Below the pieces are notes generated by a model, which worked only from the letters and a program-made list of their open reading frames with translations, ran no database searches and was not told the origin of the DNA. 64,000 bases of DNA, taken from positions 124,001 to 188,000 of the forward strand of contig NZ_FTMN01000008.1 of assembly GCF_900155945.1 (NCBI RefSeq), read 5' to 3'. A program made the position numbers and the translations under genes. This stretch comes from Marinobacterium stanieri (lineage in GTDB: Bacteria; Pseudomonadota; Gammaproteobacteria; Pseudomonadales; Balneatricaceae). Of this stretch, positions 1 to 8,369 are shown in pieces; the stretch's first letter is position 1; every line of letters begins with the position of its first letter.

Positions 1-1288
1 CCGTACTCTGACCGCCGTGGATTCGGCGCTGATGGTGGTGGATGGCGCCAAGGGTGTCGAGGAACGCACCATCAAACTGATGGATGTCTGTCGTCTGCGC
101 GACACGCCGATCTTTTCCTTCGTCAACAAACTGGACCGCGATATCCGCGACCCCATCGAACTGTTGGACGAGATCGAAGAAGTACTGAAAATCGAGGCGT
201 CACCGATCAACTGGCCGATCGGCTCCGGCAAGTGGTTCAAGGGGGTGTATAACCTGTACACCGACACCATCCACCTGTTTACACCGGGCCAGGGACATGC
301 GCTGCCGGAAGACAAGCGGATCCAGGGGCTTGATTCCGATGAAGCCCGCGCACTGCTGGACGATGAGTACGACGACTACGTTGAAGAGATCGAACTGGTG
401 AAGGGTGCCTGTCATGAATGGGATCAGGATGCGTACCTGGCCGGTAAAATGACTCCGGTATTCTTCGGTACCGCGCTGGGTAATTTCGGCGTTAAAGAGA
501 TGCTGGACGAATTTGTCGAGTGGGCTCCGGCACCGCCGGCCCGCGCTACGGAAACCCGTGAAGTCAAAGCGGATGAAGAGGGCTTCAGCGGTTTCGTGTT
601 CAAGATCCAGGCAAACATGGACCCGAAGCACCGTGACCGTATCGCCTTCATGCGTATCTGTTCGGGTTCCTACACCCGCGGCATGAAAATGAAACATGTG
701 CGTATTGGTAAGGATGTGCGCATCGCCGATGCGGTGACCTTCATTGCCGGTGACCGCGAGAATGTGGAAGAGGCCTGGTCGGGCGATATTATCGGCCTGC
801 ATAACCATGGCACCATCCAGATCGGTGACACCTTCACCTCTGGCGAAGCACTTAAATTTACCGGTATCCCGCACTTTGCGCCGGAAATGTTCCGCCGTGT
901 CCGCCCGACGGATCCGCTGAAGATGAAGCAGTTGCAGAAAGGCCTGCAGCAGCTGTCCGAGGAAGGTGCGGTACAGCTGTTCCAGCCGGTGAAGAACAAC
1001 GACCTGATTCTGGGTGCGGTTGGTCAGCTGCAGTTCGATGTGGTGGTGTTCCGCCTCAAGGACGAATACAAGGTTGATTGCCTGTACGAGCCGATCAGTG
1101 TGCAGACGGCGCGTTGGGTTGAGTGCGATGACAACAAGATGCTGGGTGACTTCGAGCGTAAAGCCTACGAAAACCTGGCCTACGATGGTGCCGGTTTGCT
1201 CACCTATCTGGCACCGACCCGCGTAAACCTGTCTCTGACCGAAGAGCGCTGGCCGGAGGTTCGCTTCCGCGCCACACGTGAGCACTGA
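1..1288 (+). CDS. prfC: Peptide chain release factor 3, 5'-truncated
   Basis: C-terminal part of the translational GTPase RF3, which recycles RF1/RF2 from the ribosome after peptide release. The open frame runs in from the left edge (first full codon at position 2, reading [20 protein letters not shown]), so the G1-G3 motifs and roughly 100 residues are outside the window. About 428 residues remain. The G4 motif NKLDRD is visible near residue 40 of this part, and the RF3-type domains II and III follow ([17 protein letters not shown] is typical of RF3 rather than EF-G). It ends with TGA and is followed at once by a strong hairpin, so it is probably the last gene of its transcript. The GTG at 17 is only an internal valine codon. 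Confidence 0.95.
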   Translation, partial: RTLTAVDSALMVVDGAKGVEERTIKLMDVCRLRDTPIFSFVNKLDRDIRDPIELLDEIEEVLKIEASPINWPIGSGKWFKGVYNLYTDTIHLFTPGQGHALPEDKRIQGLDSDEARALLDDEYDDYVEEIELVKGACHEWDQDAYLAGKMTPVFFGTALGNFGVKEMLDEFVEWAPAPPARATETREVKADEEGFSGFVFKIQANMDPKHRDRIAFMRICSGSYTRGMKMKHVRIGKDVRIADAVTFIAGDRENVEEAWSGDIIGLHNHGTIQIGDTFTSGEALKFTGIPHFAPEMFRRVRPTDPLKMKQLQKGLQQLSEEGAVQLFQPVKNNDLILGAVGQLQFDVVVFRLKDEYKVDCLYEPISVQTARWVECDDNKMLGDFERKAYENLAYDGAGLLTYLAPTRVNLSLTEERWPEVRFRATREH

Positions 1289-1297
1289 TTGCTCGCC

Positions 1298-1322
1298 GGC
1301 ACAGGCCGTTCAGGCCTGTGCC
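1298..1322 (+). terminator. Hairpin after prfC
   Basis: Perfect 10-bp stem GGCACAGGCC/GGCCTGTGCC with a 5-nt loop, starting 10 nt after the prfC stop. It is followed by ATACTTTCCT, so the T tract is poor. Probably a weak terminator or a 3'-end stabiliser between prfC and the tatD-family gene. Confidence 0.55.
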
Positions 1323-1333
1323 ATACTTTCCTC

Positions 1334-2098
1334 ATGCTGATTGATACCCATTGCCATCTCGACTTCCCGAATTTTTCTGTTGACCGCGCTGCGGTGATAG
1401 AGCGTGCGCGTTCTGAGGGTGTTGAGCAGATTGTGGTGCCGTCGGTGACTGTGGATAACTTTCAGTCCGTTCTGGACGTGTGTGCGGGTGCGCCTGCACT
1501 GTTTCCCGCATTGGGGCTGCATCCCTGTTTTACCCATGAGCCTGCTGCAGCCATTGAACAGCTGGGGCAGGTGCTGACTAGCCATCACCCGGTTGCCGTC
1601 GGCGAAATAGGTTTGGATTTTCGCCCGGGGCAAGCGCCAGCCGAGATTCAGGTGCCGCTTTTCGAGCAGCAACTGACACTGGCCCGTGAGCACGACCTGC
1701 CCGTCTTGCTGCATGTGGTTAAGGCCCATGACGAGGTGCTGAAACGCTTACGCCAGTGCCAGTTGCCCAGAGGCGGCATCGTGCATGCCTTTTCCGGCAG
1801 TGAGCAGCAGGCGCGTGAATATGCAAAGCTGGGGTTCAAGCTGGGGTTTGGCGGGGCTTTTACCCATGCCAGGGCGCGCAAGTTACAGCGTTTGGCCGCG
1901 GAACTACCATTAGAATGGCTGGTGTTGGAAACCGATGCGCCGGATATGCCGTTGGCCGGCTATCAGGGAGAAAGGAATGAGCCGGCCCGTGTGGCAGAGG
2001 TGGCACAGCAACTGGCGTCACTCAGAGGGGTAAGCCTGGCGCAGGTTGCCGAGCAAACCTGCGCCAACGCTCGTCAGATACTTCACCTGCCTCAGTGA
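1334..2098 (+). CDS. TatD-family metal-dependent hydrolase (DNase)
   Basis: A 254-residue TIM-barrel hydrolase of the TatD/YcfH/YjjV group, thought to act as a 3'-5' DNA exonuclease or deoxyribonuclease with two divalent metals. The family signature HCHLDF follows the start (the two histidine ligands), GEIGLDF supplies the metal-binding Glu, and ETDAPD carries the catalytic Asp near residue 203. I chose the ATG at 1334 (MLIDTHCHLDF) because the family begins there; the frame is open back to 1289, but that part reads through the hairpin. The closest known type is probably YjjV-like, but paralogues cannot be told apart safely here. The end overlaps the convergent lipoprotein gene by 7 bp. Confidence 0.9.
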   Translation: MLIDTHCHLDFPNFSVDRAAVIERARSEGVEQIVVPSVTVDNFQSVLDVCAGAPALFPALGLHPCFTHEPAAAIEQLGQVLTSHHPVAVGEIGLDFRPGQAPAEIQVPLFEQQLTLAREHDLPVLLHVVKAHDEVLKRLRQCQLPRGGIVHAFSGSEQQAREYAKLGFKLGFGGAFTHARARKLQRLAAELPLEWLVLETDAPDMPLAGYQGERNEPARVAEVAQQLASLRGVSLAQVAEQTCANARQILHLPQ

Positions 2099-2481
2099 TA
2101 CATCTGTTCTGAGCCGGACTTCATCAGTGACCAGACGGTGTTGGTCTGGCTATTGACCGGCAGGCGGCGGTAACGGCCTTCTGCATCCAGACGCTGACTG
2201 GTGTACGCCTCGTTGGGCGGGCTGATCAGCATGCGGGTCAGGTCCAGCGGGTAATTGGGGCCACGAACCGAACGTCCGAACTTATCCTCAATAGGTCCCA
2301 GCTCATGCTGCATGGATACAACCGTGATCAGGCTGACGCAGTGTGTACTGGTGCCCTTGCACAGGCGAAAATCGCGGGTATCCAGTGAATAGAACTCACC
2401 GATGGACTCGTCTTTGGTACCGCCCAAACTCATGCAGCCGCCCAGCAAAACCATTGCGACCAGCAGACTCAAATGCTTCAT
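2092..2481 (-). CDS. Hypothetical lipoprotein
   Basis: A 129-residue protein with a lipoprotein signal: MKHLSLLVAM, then the lipobox LLGGC with the acylated Cys at residue 16. The start at 2481 is preferred over the upstream frame because it opens the signal peptide and has AGGA 8 nt upstream. The mature part (SIGEFYSLDTRDFRLCKG onward) has three further cysteines or fewer and no domain I recognise. Residues after the lipobox carry no +2 Asp (Met follows), so outer-membrane sorting would be expected. It lies downstream of fabY on the same strand but beyond a terminator, so it likely has its own promoter. No function is offered. Confidence 0.75.
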   Translation of the reverse strand: MKHLSLLVAMVLLGGCMSLGGTKDESIGEFYSLDTRDFRLCKGTSTHCVSLITVVSMQHELGPIEDKFGRSVRGPNYPLDLTRMLISPPNEAYTSQRLDAEGRYRRLPVNSQTNTVWSLMKSGSEQMYH

Positions 2482-2523
2482 GGCAACATCCTGTTTAATC
2501 AGTGGATTGCGTGCGAGTGTAGC

Positions 2524-2555
2524 AGAAAACAAAGGGGCTCAAGCAGGCCCCTTTG
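2524..2555 (-). terminator. Rho-independent terminator of fabY
   Basis: Perfect 9-bp stem CAAAGGGGC/GCCCCTTTG with an 8-nt loop, 10 bp past the fabY stop. Read on the minus strand it is followed by TTTTCTGC, giving a short U tract. Confidence 0.8.
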
Positions 2556-2564
2556 TACCAGGTA

Positions 2565-4475
2565 TCAGCAAAAATCCTTGTAGGGATTATTCACCTTGAG
2601 CGAGATCGGCTTGGCGTAGCCTGGCAGGCGGATCTCATCGGCACTGATCTGCAGGTCTTCACCTGTGAGTACATTGTGATCGTAACGGTAGATCGGGCGT
2701 GCCAGACCATTGACGGCAGACTGGTTATAGGCCTCGGCCTGCTCGCGCACCTGCTCACGGCGCTGGCGCCAGCTGTTCATGGCGGCTTCGCCATGACGGC
2801 GCGTCAGCATCTGTTCGACCACGTGAGGTGCCAGTACTGCGGCGCTGGCATTGTTGCCACCAAAGCCCTTGGCATTGATCAGGACCGAGTCCTTACCCTC
2901 GGTACCCACCTCCAGGTGTTGTAGCGGCAGGTTCAGGTTGGAGCTGTGCACGTCGTCGGCAATCGCCGGAGTTGTAGTCAGACCGGGCACGATACCGTGT
3001 TTCCAGACGCCCAAGGAGGCAAACAGCTGGTCACCACCGGCGGTTCCCTGAGAGTGGCCCAGGTAAGCCTTAACGGCGCTGGTGGTCCAGGCAGGAATAT
3101 CGAATGCCTTGGCTGTCTCATTGATGACATGGGATTCTGTCACCCGGTTCTGCGGGGTGCTGGTGCCATGTGCCTGAACGAAACTGCGCTGGCGCAAGGA
3201 TTCTTCACCCAGCAGGTCGCCGACCAGAGACGCGGCTTTGCCCAGTGTCATATAGTTGCCGACACCCGGTGCCGAAATCGATTTTTTGTGGCCGTCAGCA
3301 TGCACGAAAACATCGGCCACCGCGCCCTGAATATCGGCGCCCAGCTCCAGGGCCAGGGTATCGCTCATCAACACCAGGAACTGGCTGGACTCACCGATGG
3401 TGAAGCCGCAGTTTTGACCGAAGGGACGGCAGGCCTGACGATAGTGTTCTTCTGCCAGCTCGGCCAGGTCGTCCAGTGCCATCAGCTGTTTGTCTTCTGC
3501 CAGTGCGCCCATGGCACGGAAGCCTTCAATGATTTCCGGGGTAACCGGAGCATCACTGCCGCCGACCAGTACCAGCTGACACTGGCCACTGCGAATGGCT
3601 TCCACACCGTTTTTCAGGTTGTACAGGAAGGTTGCGCAGGCGCCCAGCGCACCGCCAGTCGTGCCGACATTGCCCAGCAGATAGGCATTGATGAAATCAG
3701 CCGGCATCTGCGCGTAGCCCAGCGGCATCTGCTTGGAAGAGGTGCGTTTGCCCAGTGCCGGGAACTTGGTCAGGCCGCCAAAGCCCAGGTCGTCCAGCTG
3801 GCCGATCGAGTTGCTGGCAAACACGCCAATCTGATCCGGTGCCAAACGATTGACCAGTTCATCGTAATCGATACCCACCGAGCGCAGAGCGTCGGATGCA
3901 GCGTATACGGCCATCTGCAGGCCACGGGGGTGGTTACGGGACTGATACAGTTTGCCCGGTTCGAATCCTGTTGGCAGCATGCCGGCGCTTTGTACCAGCG
4001 CGGTTTTGGTATCCGGGAAAATCAGGTCGCAATTACCATCGATGGTCACTTCCGATTGGCCGGAACCCAGGTCCTGAACCTGCCAATTGGAGGGGATCAC
4101 CTGCGGCAGCTGGCGATTGCGTAAACGGAATGTGATGGCCTGCTCGGCGGGTTTGGCGGTAGCGGGGCGGTTGAACAGTACCGCATTAACATCAAACCAG
4201 TCGGCATGGATGCGTCGGATCAGTGTCTGGTTGCAGACCTGCTGCTCCACGGCCGCGGCCAGGGCGTCTTTTTCCAGCAGGGCTTCACCCAGCAGGAAAC
4301 GACCGCTATCGTCACGGCTGGCTGTTCCGGTCAGCGTCGCCAGATCGACCAGAGTTTCCTGGCGGCTGGCCGAATCGAGCTGATCCAGAACCAGGCGACG
4401 GTAGCCTTGATGAAAGGATGTACGACCAGCAGGGCTGATACCACCAAAACCGACAATGACAGGCAGTTGTGACAA
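2565..4475 (-). CDS. fabY: Beta-ketoacyl-ACP synthase, FabY type
   Basis: A 636-residue condensing enzyme resembling the long Pseudomonas FabY (PA5174 type), which starts fatty acid synthesis by joining acetyl-CoA to malonyl-ACP in place of FabH. The thiolase-fold core shows the nucleophile Cys in GALGACATFLYN near residue 278, the first His in AHGTSTPQNRVTE near 437 and the second in YLGHSQGTAGGDQL near 473, the Cys-His-His triad of ketoacyl synthases. The proposed start is TTG at 4475 (LSQLPVIVGFGGISPAGRTS), since GAGGAG lies exactly 6 nt upstream; the frame is open 23 codons further but without family resemblance. Length agrees with FabY (about 630) and not with FabB/FabF (about 410). Monocistronic between two intergenic regions. 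Confidence 0.85.
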   Translation of the reverse strand: MSQLPVIVGFGGISPAGRTSFHQGYRRLVLDQLDSASRQETLVDLATLTGTASRDDSGRFLLGEALLEKDALAAAVEQQVCNQTLIRRIHADWFDVNAVLFNRPATAKPAEQAITFRLRNRQLPQVIPSNWQVQDLGSGQSEVTIDGNCDLIFPDTKTALVQSAGMLPTGFEPGKLYQSRNHPRGLQMAVYAASDALRSVGIDYDELVNRLAPDQIGVFASNSIGQLDDLGFGGLTKFPALGKRTSSKQMPLGYAQMPADFINAYLLGNVGTTGGALGACATFLYNLKNGVEAIRSGQCQLVLVGGSDAPVTPEIIEGFRAMGALAEDKQLMALDDLAELAEEHYRQACRPFGQNCGFTIGESSQFLVLMSDTLALELGADIQGAVADVFVHADGHKKSISAPGVGNYMTLGKAASLVGDLLGEESLRQRSFVQAHGTSTPQNRVTESHVINETAKAFDIPAWTTSAVKAYLGHSQGTAGGDQLFASLGVWKHGIVPGLTTTPAIADDVHSSNLNLPLQHLEVGTEGKDSVLINAKGFGGNNASAAVLAPHVVEQMLTRRHGEAAMNSWRQRREQVREQAEAYNQSAVNGLARPIYRYDHNVLTGEDLQISADEIRLPGYAKPISLKVNNPYKDFC

Positions 4476-4678
4476 AAGAAACTCCTCGGAGTGGTGACGC
4501 GATGACAGTAAAGGATAACAGCGTATTTTATCGCCTGAGGTCATTACTGGCCAGCTTTGTGGCGGCCTTCAGGACCATAAATCAACTCTGCTTTTAACGC
4601 TCAGTTCAGCTAAGCTAAGGTACATAGTCGGGCGCAAAGCTCCCGAGAACGGAGCGCTCAAGCATTCAAGGAGATAAC

Positions 4679-5335
4679 ATGAAAAAGCTCATTCTTGCGA
4701 CGGCAGTGGCCGCCATGACACTGGGGGGCTGTACTACGATGGACCCTTACACCCAGGAGTCGAAAACCGCCAACGCCACCAAGGGGGCAGGAATCGGCGC
4801 ACTGGCCGGCGCGGTTATTGGTGCGGCTGCCAATGACGACGATCGAGGTCGTGGTGCTCTGGCTGGCGCTGCGATTGGCGGCGCTGTGGGCGGTGGCATT
4901 GGTTATTACATGGACCAGCAGGAGATGCTGCTGCGCCAGGAACTGGAAGGCACCGGTGTTCGGGTGGAGCGTGTCGGCGACAGCATCCGCCTGATTATGC
5001 CGGGCAACATTACCTTTGCTACCGACAGTGACCGTGTCGACCCCGGTTTCTACTCGGTACTGGACTCGGTGGGCAAGGTGCTAATGAAATTCGAGAAGAC
5101 TCAGGTTGCAGTGGAAGGTTTTACCGACTCCACGGGATCGTTTGAGCACAACCAGGGGCTTTCAGAGCGTCGAGCCAACAGTGTGGCACGCTACCTCAAT
5201 TCAGTGGGCGTAAACGGTTTGCGTCTGGAAGTGCGTGGCTATGGTGAGCGCTATCCGATCGCCAGTAATGAAACGGCATCAGGGCGTGCACAGAACCGCC
5301 GGGTGGAAATCAAAATTCGTGGCAGCCGTTCCTGA
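4679..5335 (+). CDS. OmpA-family lipoprotein with glycine zipper (YiaD-like)
   Basis: A 218-residue outer-membrane lipoprotein. The signal MKKLILATAVAAMTLGGC has its acylated Cys at residue 18. Residues about 37-80 form a glycine-zipper segment (GIGALAGAVIGAAA and GAAIGGAVGGGIGYYMDQQ), likely membrane-associated. The C-terminal half is an OmpA peptidoglycan-binding domain, with VAVEGFTDSTGS, LSERRANSVARYL and a final GRAQNRRVEI whose Asp/Arg pair normally binds diaminopimelate. Length and order match YiaD and related Pal-like lipoproteins. It is preceded by AAGGAGATAAC (good ribosome site) and stands alone, divergent from fabY across about 200 bp. Confidence 0.88.
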   Translation: MKKLILATAVAAMTLGGCTTMDPYTQESKTANATKGAGIGALAGAVIGAAANDDDRGRGALAGAAIGGAVGGGIGYYMDQQEMLLRQELEGTGVRVERVGDSIRLIMPGNITFATDSDRVDPGFYSVLDSVGKVLMKFEKTQVAVEGFTDSTGSFEHNQGLSERRANSVARYLNSVGVNGLRLEVRGYGERYPIASNETASGRAQNRRVEIKIRGSRS

Positions 5336-5356
5336 TCAAAAGGCGGCTTTAAAGTA

Positions 5357-5382
5357 CGGGCACCTGCACAGGCGGGTGCCCG
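5357..5382. terminator. Shared hairpin between convergent genes
   Basis: 8-bp stem CGGGCACC/GGTGCCCG with a 10-nt loop, lying between the OmpA-like gene and the convergent coiled-coil gene. There is no real T tract on either strand, so it may end both transcripts only weakly. Confidence 0.45.
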
Positions 5383-5388
5383 AAGACA

Positions 5389-5583
5389 TCACAGATTGGC
5401 GCTGTCCTGCAGGCGGTCAAACTTGCCCAGCATGCGTTTCAGCTGATCTTCTGTTTGCGACTGTTCCTGTTCCAGAGAAGCCTTGCTTTCGCGCAGCTCG
5501 CTGACTTCCAGTCGCAGCAGTTCGACCTCTTCGATCAATCCTTCAATTTTCCCTTCCAGTTCCTTAAAGAGTTCGCTCTGCAT
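5389..5583 (-). CDS. Small coiled-coil protein (ZapB/TIGR02449-like)
   Basis: A 64-residue protein that is almost entirely heptad repeats (ELFKELEGKIEGLIEEVELL, then LRLEVSELRESKASLEQEQ), so a parallel or antiparallel coiled coil is expected. Size and composition resemble the small proteins of the ZapB/TIGR02449 group, which in gammaproteobacteria are linked to the division ring, but the usual neighbour zapA is not present. SlyX was considered; its start and proline-rich tail do not match. Upstream GGAGC is about 6 nt from the ATG. Lies 48 bp after flgT on the same strand and could be cotranscribed with it. Confidence 0.65.
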   Translation of the reverse strand: MQSELFKELEGKIEGLIEEVELLRLEVSELRESKASLEQEQSQTEDQLKRMLGKFDRLQDSANL

Positions 5584-5631
5584 GGAATCAATGCTCCTTT
5601 CGTATCGGACAAAAGGGCAAGACTAAGCGGC

Positions 5632-6858
5632 CTAATGCGCAATTACAATATCGTCACGTTGAATGTTGATGCCGGCGGCGGGTAATTCCAGCAGACCGCG
5701 TCCCAAGTGCGGCTGAAGTGTCTCCAGAGTCAGGCTATAGCCGGTATTCTCAAGTTCAGAGCGCGTCTCGCCATCGAGGCCGTAATGGGTGAAACGACGG
5801 TATACACTCAGGCGATCACCTGTCTGCAGACCGTCCAGACTACCGGCATTAATCCAGACCTGGCGGTCACGTGTCTGGGTGATACGGGCTCTGAATGGCT
5901 CACAGGTCAGTTGCAGCTGAATATCATTGCTGAGCGTACGAATCAGCGCGCGTACCTGTTTACCAAAGGGCTGCTGCCAGAACTCGGGGGTGCCGAATCC
6001 CACCTTGGTGTGCATATCGGCAGTCCAATCGGCGGTCAGGTGATAGCGCTGCTGGTGCTGCAGGGCACCGGTAAAGGCATCATGGATGAAAAGCTCAAGC
6101 ACCAGGTCGCGCTTCGCATAGCCTTCATCAAAGTAGTCGACCTGACGGTAGATGTCGGTCAGAACATTGGGCGAGCGGGGCTCGGCATCATGGTGCGGAG
6201 TCATATTGCGGATCACGCCGCTGACAAGGTACTGGACATTGTGCTGCTCGGATCGATCCAGCAAGGTGGTCAGCGTCCCTTCGGGCAGGATACGGACAGG
6301 TGCCCGCTGAGGATCGCCGATAATGTTCAGCTCACCCACGTCGAGTGCATTGAACGTGCTGCTGCGTCTCAGCTCATAGGAAAGCAGAGTGGCAAGGCCT
6401 CCTTGGATATCCTGCAGATAGCCATAACTGGCGTCCTGGGGGCGCTGCAGCGGGAAGTGGGTAACGGCCAGGGATTTGCTGTAGGCCGTATCTGGGTGGC
6501 TGTCCTTGCAGCCCAGGGCGATGTCGACATCAGCGATGATCGTGACACTGATTTGCCCCTTATCGACCTCCTCGTTGATCACGCGTACATTGTTTACCTG
6601 GCCCAGGCTGCGCAGCCTGATGGTATCGATTTCCAGGATGCCATCGCGAGCCTGACGTGTTGAGCCGAGCCATGAAGACGCCTGAATGCTGGCCTGCTGC
6701 ATGGCCCGTTGTAAGGCTTGCTGTCGCGAGAGGCCAGGGTCATCCTCTGAATAGGGTGCCTGGCCGGTAGCCTCAATGGCAACGGCATTGGCCAGTCCAG
6801 GCAGCAGCATCATGACAAACAAAAAGCATTTGAACAGGGCCTTGGCGGGCTGTTTCAT
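5632..6858 (-). CDS. flgT: Flagellar assembly protein FlgT (H-ring component)
   Basis: A 408-residue exported protein matching FlgT, which in Vibrio forms the outer H ring around the basal-body LP ring and helps recruit the sodium-motor T ring. The signal peptide is FKCFLFVMMLLPGLANA with cleavage near residue 23. The N-terminal domain follows (VAIEATGQAPYSEDDPGLSR, then QALQRAMQQASIQASSWLG), a middle domain with GVIRNMTP, and a C-terminal domain (DRQVWINAGSLDGLQTGDRL) with the SH3-like fold of FlgT_C. I start at the ATG at 6858, which opens the signal peptide; the ribosome site is weak. FlgP is encoded 2.5 kb away on the same strand, which supports the flagellar role. Its start region faces the LpoA-like gene. 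Confidence 0.85.
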   Translation of the reverse strand: MKQPAKALFKCFLFVMMLLPGLANAVAIEATGQAPYSEDDPGLSRQQALQRAMQQASIQASSWLGSTRQARDGILEIDTIRLRSLGQVNNVRVINEEVDKGQISVTIIADVDIALGCKDSHPDTAYSKSLAVTHFPLQRPQDASYGYLQDIQGGLATLLSYELRRSSTFNALDVGELNIIGDPQRAPVRILPEGTLTTLLDRSEQHNVQYLVSGVIRNMTPHHDAEPRSPNVLTDIYRQVDYFDEGYAKRDLVLELFIHDAFTGALQHQQRYHLTADWTADMHTKVGFGTPEFWQQPFGKQVRALIRTLSNDIQLQLTCEPFRARITQTRDRQVWINAGSLDGLQTGDRLSVYRRFTHYGLDGETRSELENTGYSLTLETLQPHLGRGLLELPAAGINIQRDDIVIAH

Positions 6859-6935
6859 GTATTCATAGCTCGGCTGATAAAAGTGTATGAATTCGATTGT
6901 AGCGGGGAAGGCTTGCTTGTAACAGGCGTGCGCGT

Positions 6936-8369
6936 ATGACGGCAATCAAGGTGATGTGGGCTCAGTGGGCTTTGCTGGCAGTACTGGTATTGGGGTCATC
7001 CTGGCTTCATGCAGCGTCCGATGCCGTGATGGTGCGTGACCGTATTAATGCGAACCCCGGGGCAATGTCCTCAGGAGAATTCGAGACGGTGTGGCAGCAG
7101 CTGCAAGGGCTTTCCACTACCCGGATAATCGAACTCTCGAGCAGTCAGGACAACAACTACTTCGAACAGGGGTGGTTTGAGCTGGCCAAAACCTACCGGC
7201 TGGCTGCCAGCGGGCAACGTCAGCAGCAGCTTGAAGCCTGGCGTCGCGACTGGTTTCACCATCCGGCTGTTGCCTGGCTGGAGCGTATCGGTGTCGCAAA
7301 CGTGCTTTCAGCAGAAGTGCCAACGAGCGTGCGCCAAATGGGAGTGCTGCTCCCTTTGAGTGGGCCTTTTGCTGAACAGGGGCAGGCTGTATTGGAGGGT
7401 ATCCGTGCTGCACAAAACTGGGATATGCGCAGAGGTTTTGCTGTGCCGCAGCTGCAGGTGTTTGACAGCCAAACTGTAGTCGAACCAACCGAATTCATCC
7501 GGCAGGCTGCGCTACGCCATGAGTTGGATTTACTGGTAGGTCCCATGCAGCAATCACTCAGCACACGCCTGGATCAACCCTTTGCAGTGCCGGTACTGAC
7601 ATTAAACCGCAGTGGTGGTCGGCGTTTTAATGGCTTTCAGCTTGATTTGGCTTCCGATCAGGAATTACGACAACTGGTTGAGTTGATGCGCCGGGAAGGG
7701 CAGCGGCGTGTGCTGGTGTTGGCACCGACTGATGAGGCCTGGGTGGAGCCACTTCTACTCTGGTTGGGGCAACAGATGCGCACGGCAGGGCTGCGTCAGG
7801 TGGGACCATTCAGGTTTGGCTCCCGGCTGCCAGAGTTGAGGCGCCAGCTAGGCTCCTGGCTAGCTATCAAATCCAGCCAAAATCGTGCTGATAATCTGGG
7901 GCAAGTGTTGTCAGGCAAGCCTCAATTCATTCCGCGACGTCGCCAGGACATCGATGCGGTGCTGCTGATAGCACGGCCTTGGCAGGCGCGGCTGCTTAAG
8001 CCTGTACTAAATTATCATCACGCCAATACCCTGCCGACCTATGGCAGCTCACACCTGTTTGAAGGCACGCCTGATCCGGTTAAGGACAGGGATCTGGAGG
8101 GTATCCGGTTTTGCGATATGCCCTGGCGTCTGTTGAAACGGTCTGGGCCGGTTTCATCCAGTGTGTTCTTTGCTCTGGGTGTTGATGCAGGGTCAATACA
8201 TCGAGCGTTGCCGAAGCTGCGTGCAGGTGTGCCGGGATACTTTGAAGGAGAAACAGGCAACCTGCGGTTGTGGAACGCATCAAGATTGGAGCGAACGCTG
8301 TTGTGCGCTCGCTTTAAACAAGGTGTGCCAGAACCTTATATGTGGGGGGATGGGCGCTCGGCTCAGTGA
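6936..8369 (+). CDS. Shortened LpoA/LppC-like periplasmic protein
   Basis: A 477-residue protein resembling LpoA (LppC family), the outer-membrane activator of penicillin-binding protein 1A. After a signal (WALLAVLVLGSSWLHA) there is a short helical part (residues about 30-120) and then the two-lobed, periplasmic-binding-protein-like domain: VRQMGVLLPLSGPFAEQGQA, LLVGPMQQ, and a C-terminal part ending ALPKLRAGVPGYFEGETGNL typical of the family. Two things differ from classical LpoA: it is over 100 residues shorter at the N-terminal TPR side, and there is no lipobox cysteine, so it should be soluble in the periplasm. It sits divergent from flgT and beside a LysM gene and flgP. The role here may be local wall synthesis at the flagellar base; that is inference. 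Confidence 0.72.
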   Translation: MTAIKVMWAQWALLAVLVLGSSWLHAASDAVMVRDRINANPGAMSSGEFETVWQQLQGLSTTRIIELSSSQDNNYFEQGWFELAKTYRLAASGQRQQQLEAWRRDWFHHPAVAWLERIGVANVLSAEVPTSVRQMGVLLPLSGPFAEQGQAVLEGIRAAQNWDMRRGFAVPQLQVFDSQTVVEPTEFIRQAALRHELDLLVGPMQQSLSTRLDQPFAVPVLTLNRSGGRRFNGFQLDLASDQELRQLVELMRREGQRRVLVLAPTDEAWVEPLLLWLGQQMRTAGLRQVGPFRFGSRLPELRRQLGSWLAIKSSQNRADNLGQVLSGKPQFIPRRRQDIDAVLLIARPWQARLLKPVLNYHHANTLPTYGSSHLFEGTPDPVKDRDLEGIRFCDMPWRLLKRSGPVSSSVFFALGVDAGSIHRALPKLRAGVPGYFEGETGNLRLWNASRLERTLLCARFKQGVPEPYMWGDGRSAQ

